Shown: positions 49,491 through 62,436, counted from the stretch's first letter. The stretch is DNA of 64,000 bases from Latrodectus hesperus (GCA_037975125.1 CM075860.1:38539391-38603390), one strand, 5' to 3'. Made by a program: numbers and translations. Notes: generated from the letters alone by a model not told the origin.

Positions 49491-50750
49491 ATAAAGACGT
49501 TTGTAAAAGCGTTGTATATAGTATGCTTTCTAAATTTTAGAAACGGTGAAATTTTAGTAGTTTCAATGGAATTTTGAAAAAATTAATTTTACAAAGAAAA
49601 TAGGATGCTTGCGACCAGTATTTTGGTGACTACAGGATTTTGTAATTAGTTCAAGTGTTTTTATTACATGTGTTTTAATTATTAATTTAATACATTTTAC
49701 ACACTTAAAATAAATTATAACTACATGATTATACAAAAATTACCTATACGAGCTAAAGGTATTCATAAATCAGTTTACAACGAGTATCGTGAAAAATTAC
49801 TCGAAAAATTTCACTTTTTAGTTAAATTCTTTGTCATCATTGGCTTAGAAAATATTTAAATAAGCTGTATTTGTTGTACTGAAATTTTAGTGTTAATTCC
49901 GGTATTTATAAGTTTTCAGTTTTTGATGTTTGATTTATAAGTTATCAGTCTTTGTTAAAAAAAATAGTAGCTCAAATCTTTTAAAAGGAAGGATGTGGAT
50001 TCTTCTTTTTAAAAGATAATTCTTCATTATAAGTTTTAAGATTCATTTGCTTTCATGTTAATAAGTGTTGAAAAGCAATATAGCAACCATTTACATTATG
50101 TGTTTATCAGTAAGACAAATAATTTCCATACATTTTAAAACCATTTGTTTTATATTGCACGTGATGTATAGTATTTTAAATGAGGGTATTTGAGTTTAAA
50201 TCTTTCAAGTACAGGACATATTGTATAATATTAAATTTCTTTATCTTTCCTCAATCTTATTTCTGTATATGTATTCACATTGGATATTCTTAATACAATA
50301 TTTTGTTCTATATGATGCAAATATGGTAATTATGAAAGCTGTTAATTAATATTAAACAGAATTCCTTTATTCATTTTCAATTGTTCGAGAGCTAGAGTGG
50401 ACAAGATTCATTTTCAAAGGAGGCATACAGTTCAGTTTAAGGTTTTCGAATATAAATAACTTCTATAAAAAACAATCTATAACTCTGGCACAGAATTCTA
50501 AATTTTAATTAGAAATTTTTCTTTTTTGAGGCTAAGTTTAATTTACTAATTTAGTCTAGTTTCCAATGTGAATATGGAAAGAAAACAATCTAAAATTGTA
50601 CTTCGTTATCATTCCCATTCCATACTTTTCACAAAGAAATTTCTGAAAAGAAAAAAAAAAGATTAAATTCTATTTTACGATCCCACTACTCTGTCGAACA
50701 AAAAAGCACTGTTTCCAAATCCTAATTCACTCAAGACCATTAAGAAAGAA
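49491..50750. other. AT-rich stretch, no gene seen
   Basis: No supported feature. Confidence 0.6.
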
Positions 50751-50754
50751 AAAA

Positions 50755-51260
50755 GGTACATTAACGTCAATAAAATTCTCTCGAGAGATTAACGTTCCAT
50801 CCCTCGTAAGAAATGTTTTATTTTTTAAGGCATTCCAAAAGGAATGCGTGTTTCCGCTGAAAAATGTTAGTAAAAATCAGAAACGATCACCTAAATAACT
50901 CGAGGAACTAGACTTTTCTCAGTGTATATAGCCTACTTCGGGGAATGCTGTCTCCAGAAACCCCCGTATCTCTGACTCCGATGACTCGGAGCATTAAATG
51001 GTTTTATTTCCATCGTTTTATCAGTTGACGAATGAACTTTATAACCACTGTCGAAAGCGCTGTGGTTACGAATTATTCCGGATGCTTCCGACTTAATTGA
51101 GTTTACGTTTTACACCTTTTTATTCGATAAGACGGTGCCGTTTATTGCGTGCTTACGGATGCTGTGCGAATGCCGTGTACTATAATGGTAATGGATGGTG
51201 ATGCAACAGGTCGTTTGAAAAGACGGTCTTTCTCAAGATTTTTTTAAAGGAGGTACAGTG
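50755..51260. promoter_or_regulatory. Motif-dense block with palindromic TEAD-type and paired RUNX-type sites; candidate enhancer
   Basis: About 500 bases of balanced composition. From left to right: TTAACGT at 50761-50767 and again at 50789-50795, bracketing the 12-base palindrome TCTCTCGAGAGA (50777-50788). Next is an 18-base palindrome GCATTCC-AAAA-GGAATGC (50830-50847), whose arms match the TEAD/Scalloped site. Then come opposed RUNX-type sites TAACCAC (51042-51048) and GTGGTTA (51062-51068), and TGATGCAA (about 51199). No frame encodes a recognisable protein. The arrangement suits an enhancer in the first intron of the gene proposed at 44.5 kb. Confidence 0.45.
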
Positions 51261-52540
51261 GAATTAATTGCAACTAATGTGGGATGTGTGGATGTCACAT
51301 AAAAATTGTGAAAACCTAAACAGTTGTTTTCCATTCCTTTATTTATTTTTGGTATATATTTTAAGCATAGTTTTTTTTTAAATATTTATTTTATTTTCCA
51401 TATTTAAAAAGAAATTCTCTCTTACTAAAGATAATATATCACTTCTTTGCATTCTTATGATTTCCCTAGTTTCCTCGTTATGTTATGCAAAAATTTATTT
51501 TGAAATTAAATATCAAAAAGAATCAAAACTTCCATCTCAACATAAAAGTTCCTTAAATTTAGATATATATTATAAGCATTTTTAAATTATAGAGGAAAAA
51601 ATCAAGTGATTTGACACGATAAACAAATAAAGCAGGTAATTAATATTGATTTTAAAATAGAAAACGTGCGTAAAATAAAAAATATTGGTAATTTATGTGT
51701 GGAATTTTTTGAAATTATAGCTTTATAATATTTTCCGTTAAATATATGTAAAAAATTTCTTTTGCGCGTACTTTATAATAAAGCTTCATTATAAAATGTA
51801 TTATAAAGCAACTCAAAAGTATTATAACTAAGTATAACTAAGCTAAGTAATTAACTTTATTTTACTTAGCTTCTTTTATTTTAATCTTGTACTTTTCCTT
51901 CAATTTTCATGTGAACTGTAGAATCACGTTCTTTTTAACATTGTAAAATATGATAACACAAGATTTATATAGAAAAAAAAAATTTTTTTTGTGTGTGTTT
52001 AAAGAATTTTCACTGAAACAATTTTAAACACAGAAATAATAATATCAATATTTTTTCAAGAGTAGGAGGAAATTTAACCATAAAGATAATTGGGATAGTC
52101 GCATTTAATATTTTAAAGAATAAGCTAATCAAGAGGAACTGCTTTAAATTCTTGATTTAATTTTAATGTACATATTTAATTCAGACACTGCCACTTAAAC
52201 TAAGAATATATCGAAAGTTTCGAATTTTTTAAAATTAAATTTGTGATTAAAATCTCAAGTGGGAATAATTTTCTTTATTGTTATTACTTATTGTTATTGA
52301 AATTGTGTTATTTATTTTATTTATAGATTGATTAATCATAACTAAAAAATTTTTAAGAAGAAAATTCGAAACCGTAAAAATGATATTTAACGATATCATT
52401 GTACTTAACTTTTCATAACTTTTTTATATATGAATAACAGCATGGATTATTATTTTATATTTTCACTGCTCAATCAAAAGCCCTTTCGATGTTAAAAATA
52501 TTAAAGATTCTAATAATATTTCTCTTAAACTTTTTACATT
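51261..52540. other. AT-rich stretch, no gene seen
   Basis: Contains a small hairpin with 11-base arms (51840-51850 and 51862-51872, AAGCTAAGTAA and its complement) and no gene. Confidence 0.6.
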
Positions 52541-52544
52541 TGAC

Positions 52545-52885
52545 CACTCTGTAACGCCGAGAAAAACAATATCTTTTTTAAGAATCTGAACACACATACT
52601 ACTTGCTCTCCTTGTGTTTATGAAAGATAATTTTTTGTTTATTTGATTTTGAGGAGTTTGTTAACCACTGATACACGGTGGGCGAACAGGTATCAGTGAA
52701 TATTTGAAAACATAATTGTGCCGACTGACAAGGTATATACTGACGGAGTCTCCTCCCCAGTAACAAAATTCCTGTCATTATATTAAAATCGCGGATGTAA
52801 GCACGGAACCAGGTCTGTTTCAAGTGTTCCCATCCTGTTTCACCTATCGGTTTCGATCAGATGTTTCCGATCACATTTACCCGTC
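52545..52885. other. GC-richer islet, possible regulatory element
   Basis: A composition islet containing TTAACCACTG (RUNX-like, about 52670) and two opposed GATCAGATG / CGATCACAT strings near 52855-52875. A 74-codon minus-strand frame (52823-52599) is unrecognised. Confidence 0.3.
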
Positions 52886-54805
52886 ATTCTTTTATAGTAT
52901 TAATGATTTCTTTTTTTATACTCAGCTTAAAAACACTTGGTTTGAAGGTACGTTTTGATAAATTATTTACTGAAATATACGCACGTCGTGATAGTAAAAT
53001 ACGTTAGATTTATTTATTAATCTTTTAAATGTATCATTTTTAAGCTATAATTTTATATATTTTGATTCCTATTTTAATTTATTCATTTTTATCAATAATT
53101 TTTCATTTTAATGCAAGATTTTTTTTATAACGATGCAGTTTTATCAACAGCGTTTATTCAAAATTCTTATAGTAATAGAAAGAGAGAAAATGTTTCCAAA
53201 TATACAATTTTGTTAGCTCATACATTCAAAATTTATTTTTAGTGCTCTACTTACAATTTAAGTTAGGAGAATACTAATTTCACAATTAGAATTTTAGGAT
53301 CGATTTTAACTTTACTTTCAATATTCAATTTCATATTTGTCTAAATAAAACATATTTATAACCTTTTCAGTTTTTTAAAAAAAATAATTAATTTTAATGT
53401 TTACATTTCATAAAATACCTTATGCTTTTAAAGTTTTTTTAAAAATTAAAAATTCATCACACACATTAAATCACTGCATGTGTAACTGAACAAAATTGAA
53501 GCACACTCATAAGAATAAAAAAAATACTTTTTCCATGTATAATCTGAATATGACTCTTAATTTTTTAAATACCATTGAAGACAACTTGAAAGTAGAACAA
53601 TTCTTGAATTAAGAGAGGTAAAAAAATATAATTAATTAACTAATAAGCCAAATTGCAATGCCCGTGACAATGTCAGATTTGTCAGAAAGATAAAGATGCT
53701 TGGTCACCTAGAAAACTTTGTGCTGATGGATTGCGCAAGTTAAATAAGGTCAGCTTTTTACATTTTTTTTCCAATCCTGTTTGATATAAACATCAATAAA
53801 ATTCGGCGGTTTATTTTTTGTGTATTAACTAAAGCCGCGTTATTCTCCCTAATAAAGGCTTAAGACGAATATTCATTTTTTTATCTTTAAAAAAAAACGC
53901 TCCATTTAATAAAAGCATCAAATTCTTTCGGAGTAGCATTTGGGTCTTCAAAAATCTTGCTTTGCACACTTTATTTTCTATCCAAAGTTCAAAGTATTTT
54001 TTTCTGAGTAACTTAAGACCCCTTTTTCCACTTTTTTTTATTTTCACTTTTTCTTGAAAGAAAAATATTTTCATTTCTTAAGTATAACAATAACAATAGA
54101 AACTATTTGTGTTTCGAATCAATTCAAACAATTATTAATACCCTATCAGTGTTTAACGACGCGCAAAATTGAAAATATTTTGGGCGATGATGCTAAAATT
54201 TCAAATTGTTTCTAAATTTTTATAACACTGATATTTTTATTTGACTTTAGTTCATTTAAAATAACTTAGCTTATGAATGAGTTCGAAAAAAAAAACGCAT
54301 GAAATACTGTTTATACGTCTTTCATTCATAAATTGTTACTATCTATACGTCTTTTTCACATCATTTATTTAATACTAAAATAATTCATTCATATGTCACA
54401 TAATTTAATTGTATTACATTATTTACTTCACTTATACGTAGCACCTCCAAGTATTTCACACTGCTTTCTCGCTTTTCTCATTGATAAATCTTTTTATAAT
54501 ACCATATTTGCATCCAAAACATATCTAAACATTTGAAAACTAACTCTACAAATGAAAATTCACAGTGATAATCTGAACGTCCACAAGTAATAACGGGAAT
54601 TAAAATATGAAAAAAATACTAATGAAATGCATGTAAATAATTTTCTTCATGAGAGAGTTTCTTAAAACAGTAAAATTCTGTTTTTTAATGTCTTTGGCAG
54701 GCCATCATATTAGTAGCATTAGATTTCGAACTTTTATTTCGTGGACGGAAACGAAACATTTGCTTAAGCTTTTCTACAATCAACTATTTATCCCACAAAT
54801 AAAAA
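52886..54805. other. AT-rich stretch, no gene seen
   Basis: An 81-codon Lys/Phe-rich minus-strand frame (54074-53829) is typical of random AT-rich DNA. No other feature. Confidence 0.6.
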
Positions 54806-54814
54806 TGAAAATAT

Positions 54815-55115
54815 TCTGTTAAAATCGCGGATGGACGCGATGCTGATGTCTGTAGCTCCGAAACGTACAGCTGAAGTGAAAAAAGATGGATGCTTTCATT
54901 GTATGCTCCTCCCGAGAGTCTACCTTCTAACATATATTTTATTTATTTTGAGTCGACGGGAGGACGTGTCTGGCCAGGCTTTCTTCTTTTTATCTGCACA
55001 CACGGTTTGCTTAGAAAAGTTCAAATAGGAAACAATCATTGAGTAGAGGTTGGAGGGAAAGTTCGTGAGTGTCTGTATGTGTGTGCACGCAGAGAAGTTG
55101 AAACTCATTTCCTGG
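54815..55115. other. GC-richer islet, possible regulatory element
   Basis: Begins ATCGCGGATGGACGCGATG (about 54824-54842), followed by CpG-containing sequence and a GT-rich patch (about 55070-55085). Short open frames occur on both strands (54831-55028 plus) without recognisable domains. Confidence 0.3.
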
Positions 55116-57145
55116 TGAAGAAAAACAGAAAAAGCAGGGATATTAGTGGATGATTTGAATGTGCCTTACATTTAATAATAGCTTTTTTTAGAAAAACTAG
55201 TTCCCTCAAATATTTACCCTTTTTTTAATTACTAACGCTTAAATAAAACGCTCAATTTGCCCTTTTTTGTGCTCTTGAAATTCTATAATCAGTTAATACG
55301 CCCTATTTTCCAATTTAATACGCCAATAAGTTAACCAATTTAATACGCCCTATTTTCACGTCCTTCATATGTAAGCTTCATTCAAGATTCCACAAGCAAC
55401 TGAGCAAATATAAATCAATAGTGTGTAAACACAGAGTTAGCAATTTAGCCAGAAGTTTGCCTTTCTTTGTGTTAAAATCAGTGAATGGAAATAATGATTC
55501 ACAAATTAAACCATGCAATATATTTTGTTACAAAGGAAATTAATTTTAGAAAAATTTGTTTACCTTTGAATTTGTTTATATTAAATACTTTTGAAATTTA
55601 TAGATTTATAGTTGTTTATTTCGGTATTATGTAGATATAATGATGGCATGTTTTTTGATGGTCTGAGAAACATGTATATATTTCCTTATCCATGATATAC
55701 ATTGGTTCAATCAACAAGATAGTCTTATATGGTCCGAAGACAGACACGATTCTTTACTTAAAAGAATATAAATTTTACCAACGTAATATAAAAATAAAAA
55801 TTAATCACGGAATTCATGTATGAAAAATGTAACTCTAACAGAGCAAGTTGCAGTTTGTACACTACTTCTGATCGTATATAGATATTGTATTTTATCAATG
55901 CATTTAAGTGTGGATAACTGAACATCAAAGGAATAACTTGTTTATGACTGATGTTAGACGTTTAAATGCGTGTGAAACTGAAGATCAATGCACGCTTGGG
56001 TTTTTAACGCCCAATAAAAAGATTTAAGTGCCAATAAAAAGAGTGTTTTCTTTGCAATCTTGAGAATCACATAAAAGATGACTTTTAGTTTTTTAATAGA
56101 TCAAAAGAACATTTTATACAGTCTATGGAATTTGAGAATTTCATTGATTCTATATGAAACTGAGCTTCAGCTATGTAGTCATAGCAGCGTGACGAATTTA
56201 TGGAGCTTTTGTTTAACTCTTTTTTTCATACATTCTTTGGAAAACATTTTACTTTCTCTATGAATAACAATTTTTTTATAACATTCTTTAAATTTTTATT
56301 ATTTCTGTTTGCAATAATAATATTTTTCTCCAAAATATGAAATTTTTTTCTTAAAATGTATTTAAAAGCTGAAGATAACTTATTACGTATTAATTATAAG
56401 AATGGGAAAATTCTATAAAAAGCTTTTATTGAATAAATAAATTCATTTTTTTAGAAATTAATATTAATGTTTTGACTCAATTTATTAATTAATTAATAAT
56501 GCCGTTAACTGTAAAACAATACTACACATTCATAAAATTTAACTAATTAGTTGTAACTAATGATTTTTTCACAAACTATTGTTCCTATGACACTCTCAGA
56601 TTTTTATTCTTGTGGCTATAACTTTAAATTTTTTTAAAATAAAATATTTGAAGCAAAATATTTTATGTAAAGGTAAATATTGTTAATACCAAAAAAAAAA
56701 AAAATTCCTTTTTTAAAAATCCGCTTCAAAACAATTTACATACTAAAATAACATCATTATATATGATGGATGACTGAATAAAGACGAAATTAATATTATC
56801 TTCCGTTTCCAAATTAGTACCTCAAATAATAATTGCATGGAAGACTTATTTTTGAACTCATTACTTACATGTGTTTTAAATATGAAGTAGCTTAACTTTG
56901 AACTTACCTACTTCAAAAATCAATAAAATTTCTAACGCAATATAATGATATGAACAAAGAGAAGAAAAATGAAAAATTAAAACAACATTCCTTCTCATAC
57001 ATTTGTACTTTATTCAAGATTCGAAAAATATCGCAATATTTTTTTTTCTAAATTCCGAATTAGGAGGATATTAAACTCCAAAAGAAAAAGAGTTGACATG
57101 ATGCATCATTTTGAAGTGACGAAAAATCTTGTCACTAAAATTTGT
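55116..57145. other. AT-rich stretch, no gene seen
   Basis: Contains a small repeat: TTAATACGCCCTATTTTC at 55293-55310 and 55340-55357, with CAATTTAATACGCC also twice (55311, 55336). CCAATAAAAAGA occurs twice near 56009 and 56031. No gene is supported. Confidence 0.6.
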
Positions 57146-57149
57146 CAAA

Positions 57150-57670
57150 TCTAGGAGGAAAAGGTCATATGTATTCTGCAATGAGGCGCAATTTATGTGA
57201 TCCCAATCGGACCCCTTATGTACTTTTTATTAAATCCATCAGCAAGCTCTTCTCTGTGAGCAACTTTTCCCTGTGGCCTCGTTAGCAAAAGTCTCCATTT
57301 TTTTGCATTTATTTTTATTATTCCTTCTTGGTGGTCGTTCTCGTTAACATTTCGTGTCACACATAGCCATTTTATACCATAAGCGCGCCACCGGCGTAAG
57401 GATGAATTGTACCCCCGGGTTTTTATGGGCGCTGCAAGGTCAGACTGATAGAACATGGTTGAAAACGGGGGTGGGGGAGCTCAGTTTTAACCACTATTTT
57501 CAATTTCAGTTTTGGTGGGTAAGGAAAGGCCGCTGGTTAAATGAGGTGTGTAGCGTACCAGAAAAAGGACCGACATAACAGGTAAAAAAACCATTGCGCA
57601 CAAATTCTACTCCCCTCCCTCCGCCTTTCCTCCTTCTTTTCTGGAATTGACTCGGTTGACAGGTTAAGAG
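57150..57670. promoter_or_regulatory. CpG-containing block with TATA box on minus strand and nuclear-receptor-type half site
   Basis: A composition islet. On the minus strand TATAAAA lies at 57376-57370, directly downstream (in that direction) of a CpG-rich stretch (about 57384-57425), as in a small core promoter. CAAGGTCA (57435-57442) is an extended nuclear-receptor half site. A second CTCF-like partial core (GCGCCACC) lies at about 57385. An 87-codon minus-strand frame (57456-57193) has no domain that I recognise. The block may be an enhancer, an alternative promoter or an antisense promoter. Confidence 0.35.
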
Positions 57671-57679
57671 GAATATTGG

Positions 57680-59775
57680 ATTTTTTTACATGGCATATTC
57701 TTATGTTGGGAATAAAGGAGTTAGAAATTGAATCTAGTCATGTAGTGGAATTGTGAATGAAAGTGAAATACATGTATAACCAAAGCCAATTGGATACAGG
57801 AAAAAAACGATAGTCACGGTATTAAAGTTTTATTTAACTAAATGCATTGACACGTTTTAAGTGACTCGGAAAAGAAAAAAGGTCATAGTTTTTTTCGTTT
57901 ATTTATTTCCTCAAAAATACTTAAGATAAATTCAGTGTGGTGGCTTGACTATACAAAACAATGAAATGTAAACGCTAACTAATTAAAAATATTGAACATA
58001 AATTTGTTTAAAAAAATAAATACTTTTAAAATCATCTTAAAAGTATAAGATTTCATGAAATAAGAGAATCATTCTTTTAAAACAAATTTACTAATTTTTT
58101 ATAAACTACCTGCTCCTTTTTCATTAATATCCTTAAGTTTTTTGTAGTTTTATTTTCCATTCACTAAACTTTTATTTTCAATATTTAGAAAAAGAACTCG
58201 CATATATAAATTTTTATTTTTAAAATGATGAAATCAATCTCACTTGGTTTTGTGAATTATATAAAGGAAATTATTTGTAGATAAAAATATTTTCTAAATG
58301 ACATCGTTAATATCAAACTAGAATATTATTCAGTCAAAAAAATTAAAAAGAATCATGTACTTAATCATTTAAATAGAAAGAGATTCGGAACAGTCTGCTT
58401 CGTTTGATGAGAACAAACTTTAACTTAATAAAGATGAAATAATATTATAGAAAATACAGAAAAATTGAAAGATATAATTAATCTACTGATTCATGTTATT
58501 TTATATTAGCATTATAAAATTTTTTTATTGATTTACAATTTTTCATTTAATCTAAAGCCAAAGCTCTATTCTTACTTAATATTCTTCAATAATTCAAGCT
58601 ATTACTTTAAAACATACGTTTAATCGAATTCTAAAAACAGTGCTGTTTGAAATGAATACAAAAACATATTTGTACAATCAAAGGATTAAGTACATATAAT
58701 ATTTTAGGAAATCTGAAAAATTATTCTTATTAACAGGACGACTCAATAAAGTAATTCTCACACAAGAGTAATTATTTTAATAATATATTTCAGATTATTT
58801 TATTTAAACTTTTTTATCAATTAATTAATTATTAAATAATTTAGACAAATTAATCAACGTTTTTAAAACAAATCTTAGTTTTAAAAAATTTACTCATTTA
58901 ACTTATTTTCAGATATATTGCTTTTTTTATAAAAATTAAATGTAAAAACTTTATTTTTTCCGATATTTTCCTAATATAGTTTAATTCAAACTATATCCTT
59001 ATAATGACTCATCTAAAAATTTCTATAGTGGATGCAAATAATAATTAATCAATAATTCTGCTCAGTAGTTGAGTAAAAGAATTAATAAGCGGAAAATGAA
59101 ACAGTTCTTAGTAAAGGTGGAATTTTCAAGAGTACTTTTGTTAGCAACGATATACTGAAAAATTAAAATATTTAGAAGATCTTTAGGTGGAATTTTCAAT
59201 AATACTTTTTTTAATAACGAGATATACTTAGATTTTTAGAAGGCCTTATAAAGTGTTCCAAAATATAAAAAAAATGACCCTGCATGCAAAAATTTTTAAT
59301 AAAACCATTCCTATTCTTTTGTCAGCCGGTACTTTTAAGAACTCGTTTTAAATATGTATATGTAAACAAAGAATCTTTTAAAAAATGATAGATATCATGT
59401 CGAGGTCTGAATGCTATTAGAAAAACATTGACCAATCTTCAAAGAAAATAGCTGATTCTTTTGTTTGTAAAAAAACTCATAGCATGTATTTTGCTGTTTA
59501 GTATTCAAAATGGCGTCAAAATCTTCACTATCATAACGGAAGACAATATTTTATTATTAAAAAATGGATGAAAAAAGTTATAAAAATTTCATTTGTTTGT
59601 TTTGCAACCATAAATTTTTAAAAAAAGAAAGAAAAAAACTGGAATAATTTTTTAAGATTCTAAGAGGGTAGAAGGCAGAATGATAAGCATCTCAAAAACA
59701 ATAAAATTGGGAAATTTCAAAGCTATTTCCCCCCACAACTCTTCTCCAATTTTTCAACTCAAATGACAAGGGTGG
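57680..59775. other. AT-rich stretch, no gene seen
   Basis: Contains one 70-bp tandem duplication (listed separately). No gene is supported. Confidence 0.6.
59115..59254. repeat. Imperfect tandem duplication, period 70
   Basis: AGGTGGAATTTTCAA starts at 59115 and 59185. Both copies go on with TACTTTT, then AACGA(GA)TATACT and a TTTAGAAG end. Divergence between the copies shows it is not recent. Confidence 0.8.
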
Positions 59776-59779
59776 ACAC

Positions 59780-60075
59780 ATGGACTAAAAATACTCTTTT
59801 CATCGATAGAGTCATCTCTTTTCTTGTTTTCTTTTTCTTTTTTTTCTTTTTCTTTTTTTCCTCCCATCACTCTTTTCCTTCTCCCACAGCGTGGCATTTT
59901 GAAGTCTTAATCCGTTCCTGTGAGTGGAAAGAGCTCTTTTGTGGATCGTCCGAGTGATCAGCTTCGATCTGTGAGTTCTCGAATTCCTGTTGCCGCTTGA
60001 AAAGTTCGCGCTGGGCAGATCCTTCCATGGAAGCCAGTCTGGGGGAGGGAGAAATGTTTGGAACTTCTTGTCTCA
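59780..60075. other. Polypyrimidine tract followed by a GC-richer, exon-like islet
   Basis: On the plus strand a long T/C tract (about 59818-59882) leads to CCTTCTCCCACAG ending at 59889, a strong 3' splice-acceptor pattern. GTGAGT donor-like strings follow at 59919 and 59971. The plus frames close within 70 bases, so a plus exon would be tiny or untranslated. On the minus strand a hydrophilic open frame from about 60085 to 59867 contains SMEGSAQRELFKRQQEFENS and could equally be an exon. Neither product is recognised. Confidence 0.3.
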
Positions 60076-61685
60076 ATTCACTGAATTTTTTTTTTCAATT
60101 CTGTTGGAAATTTAGAAAACAGGATGCAATCCATGTTTTTTTGCTAACTTTTTGTCCTGGAAATTCGCATGCAGTGTAACAGGAGAAGATATTGATTGGA
60201 TAAAGAAAGAAAGTGCTTAAAATAATTTTCGAGAAATATATAATTTAAAGTATTATATATCTGATTGTACAGGAGCCAGATCGAGCATTTGTCTGGGAAA
60301 TCAAAGTTTTGAAAGAATTTATTCTACATTTAGCTATATCACTTATATGCATTTTCATGAGCTTTAGTGGTTGAATTTAGATAACATATTTTGTAAATAT
60401 ATACAATAATTATTTACACCAAATTTAAATTTGATAAAAATTTTAAATCCGGATGCAGTATAACCATTTTTAAATTTGGTGTTTGACATTCATAACAGTA
60501 AAGTATTTATAAAAGCATTTAGTTTTTCAATTGCTTCTAGGGAGGGCTCGGTATTTACTTTTCCTTTAGTTTCTCAACCTGAAAATCTGCTCCGGCTTCT
60601 AAGGTATGTTGAAAATATCGCATGTGTAAACTATGATGAATAAGATCATTTGATGAAGTTTAAAAATTTCTCTTTTATGTATTTCTTACGTAACCTTAGT
60701 GATTAAAATATGTCTATAAATAATACACAAAGTCACTGAGAAATTTATATTTTATTTAGTATTTCAACAAAATATGACAAAGAATACGTTTAACAAATGA
60801 AAATTACCGATTACCACAAAATAATCATGAAAAAAAATCGCTTGGTGATAACTACTGTATAATTTGAGATTTTTAAAAAAATTCTCAAATTATGCTATAA
60901 ATAATAATTGCTAATAAAAAAATTAAAGTAATTGATAAAATAAAATTGCAATTTCAAAAAAAGTTACTAACATAGACAATTGAATATGTTAAATGTAAAA
61001 ATAAGCTAGCATCTGAAATATGATCTTTTAGTAAGTGCAACTTTTGTAGCCGAACTTATCTTAAAAATTTGGTACATGTTGATGTGTTCTTGTGAAAAAA
61101 TCGAAGAATCTATTGTTTTATCAAGCATTTATTATTGGAAGCTTACAAATAAATAACCGCAATTATGGCCTAAAAACAACTATTTTATTATTTCTTTTTT
61201 TACTATTTTTTGCTCGAAAGTTCAATTGATAATTTATGTGCATATGTATGAAATAATTCTAAACTGTCAGATATATTTTCTGTTATGCTCTAAAACAATA
61301 GTTTATTTCTTTGCACAATAACAAAATAGAAAATAGGGAAATCTTTTTATTTATTTATTTATTTTTTGCGTAATCTAATATATAGGAATAGAATATCATT
61401 AGACTGAAAAACTTTATAAAATGTTATTAGTTGTCTATTCATTTTCTGTGCCATACCTGTGGAAAAATTTCATTGAAAAAGTTACAAAAAAATTTTTATA
61501 ACATCCAGCGAATTATTTTTATTATTTTATTAAAAATTAATTCATCTGTTGACTGAATTTCGTATTATTGAATAAAATTGTTATGTTTACTTTTTTATTA
61601 AATATTGACTGTTTCATAGAGAAAAAAAATTTTTTTTTAAATATACTTCCACAAAAGTGTGAAATTATCTTCCATTTCCTTTAAA
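60076..61685. other. AT-rich stretch, no gene seen
   Basis: No supported feature apart from a (TTTA)n run near 61345-61363. Confidence 0.6.
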
Positions 61686-61689
61686 GCCT

Positions 61690-62335
61690 GCATTCCACAG
61701 AGGACCAACTTTCCAATATTTGTCTAACTTCGCACCTCATCCATTCACTGGAACACTTTTACTATTCTGAAGGTAAGAAAGACTCACGACACTTGCACGA
61801 ATAAGAAATAAATAAATAAAAAATAGAAGAAACTCTTCATCATCAACATTGCTGTTGAAATGCCACTTCACATGAACAAGGCCGGCACAGAAGCGTGGGT
61901 CTTGTAAAAGTCCTCTCCCCCAATGCCTTACGTGACAAATCCTTCAAGTACACAAGTAACCCGGTATTTAACGCTCTGTCCGACATTCCCAGTCTCTTGA
62001 AATCTGGACAACGCCCCGTCGAGGGAGTTTGTATGAAAGGGATGCATATTCCGAGATGATTGATAGAGTAGGGAAAACGCTGCTACAAAACCTTACATTT
62101 CCCCGTAGCCTCTCACCTTCTGCGAGGGAAGCACAAAAGGGTAGCTCGTCTTTCATCTCGCCGACGTCTATGGTCGGTAATTCGTAGGTTTCAAGGTAAA
62201 TAGCCAAAATAGTAACGATTCCAGGAAATTAGACTTTGCCCCCTGGGCATTTACTCTAATGTAGACCACCGTATCATGGACCCTAATTCCGTTTTGTATG
62301 CTTAATGCGAAATTCGCTTTGTGTGAGTCCTTTCT
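61690..62335. promoter_or_regulatory. CpG-containing block; candidate regulatory element or exon
   Basis: The GC-richest long block of the right end (especially 61870-62240). A minus-strand frame (62207-61968, 79 codons) includes MKDELPFCASLAEG, after which a donor-like AAG|GTGAGA would cut at 62117/62116. No good acceptor is visible upstream of it. The peptide is not recognised. A promoter or enhancer is as likely as an exon. Confidence 0.33.
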
Positions 62336-62373
62336 AATAAGTTAATGAATAATTAAACGAATACAAGACTGCT

Positions 62374-62436
62374 TTTTTTGTAAAATGACTCTGCTTAGAG
62401 TGCATTAGAACCTAAGCAGAGTCATTTTACAGAAAA
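62374..62436. repeat. Long hairpin: 20-bp perfect arms extendable to about 25 bp
   Basis: 62379-62398 is the exact reverse complement of 62412-62431, with a 13-base loop. Outward, one G-T type pair and four T-A pairs extend the stem to 62374-62436. The size is just within that of a small microRNA precursor. Near-perfect pairing is more typical of a recent inverted duplication or a transposon end. No target duplication was seen. Confidence 0.9.
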
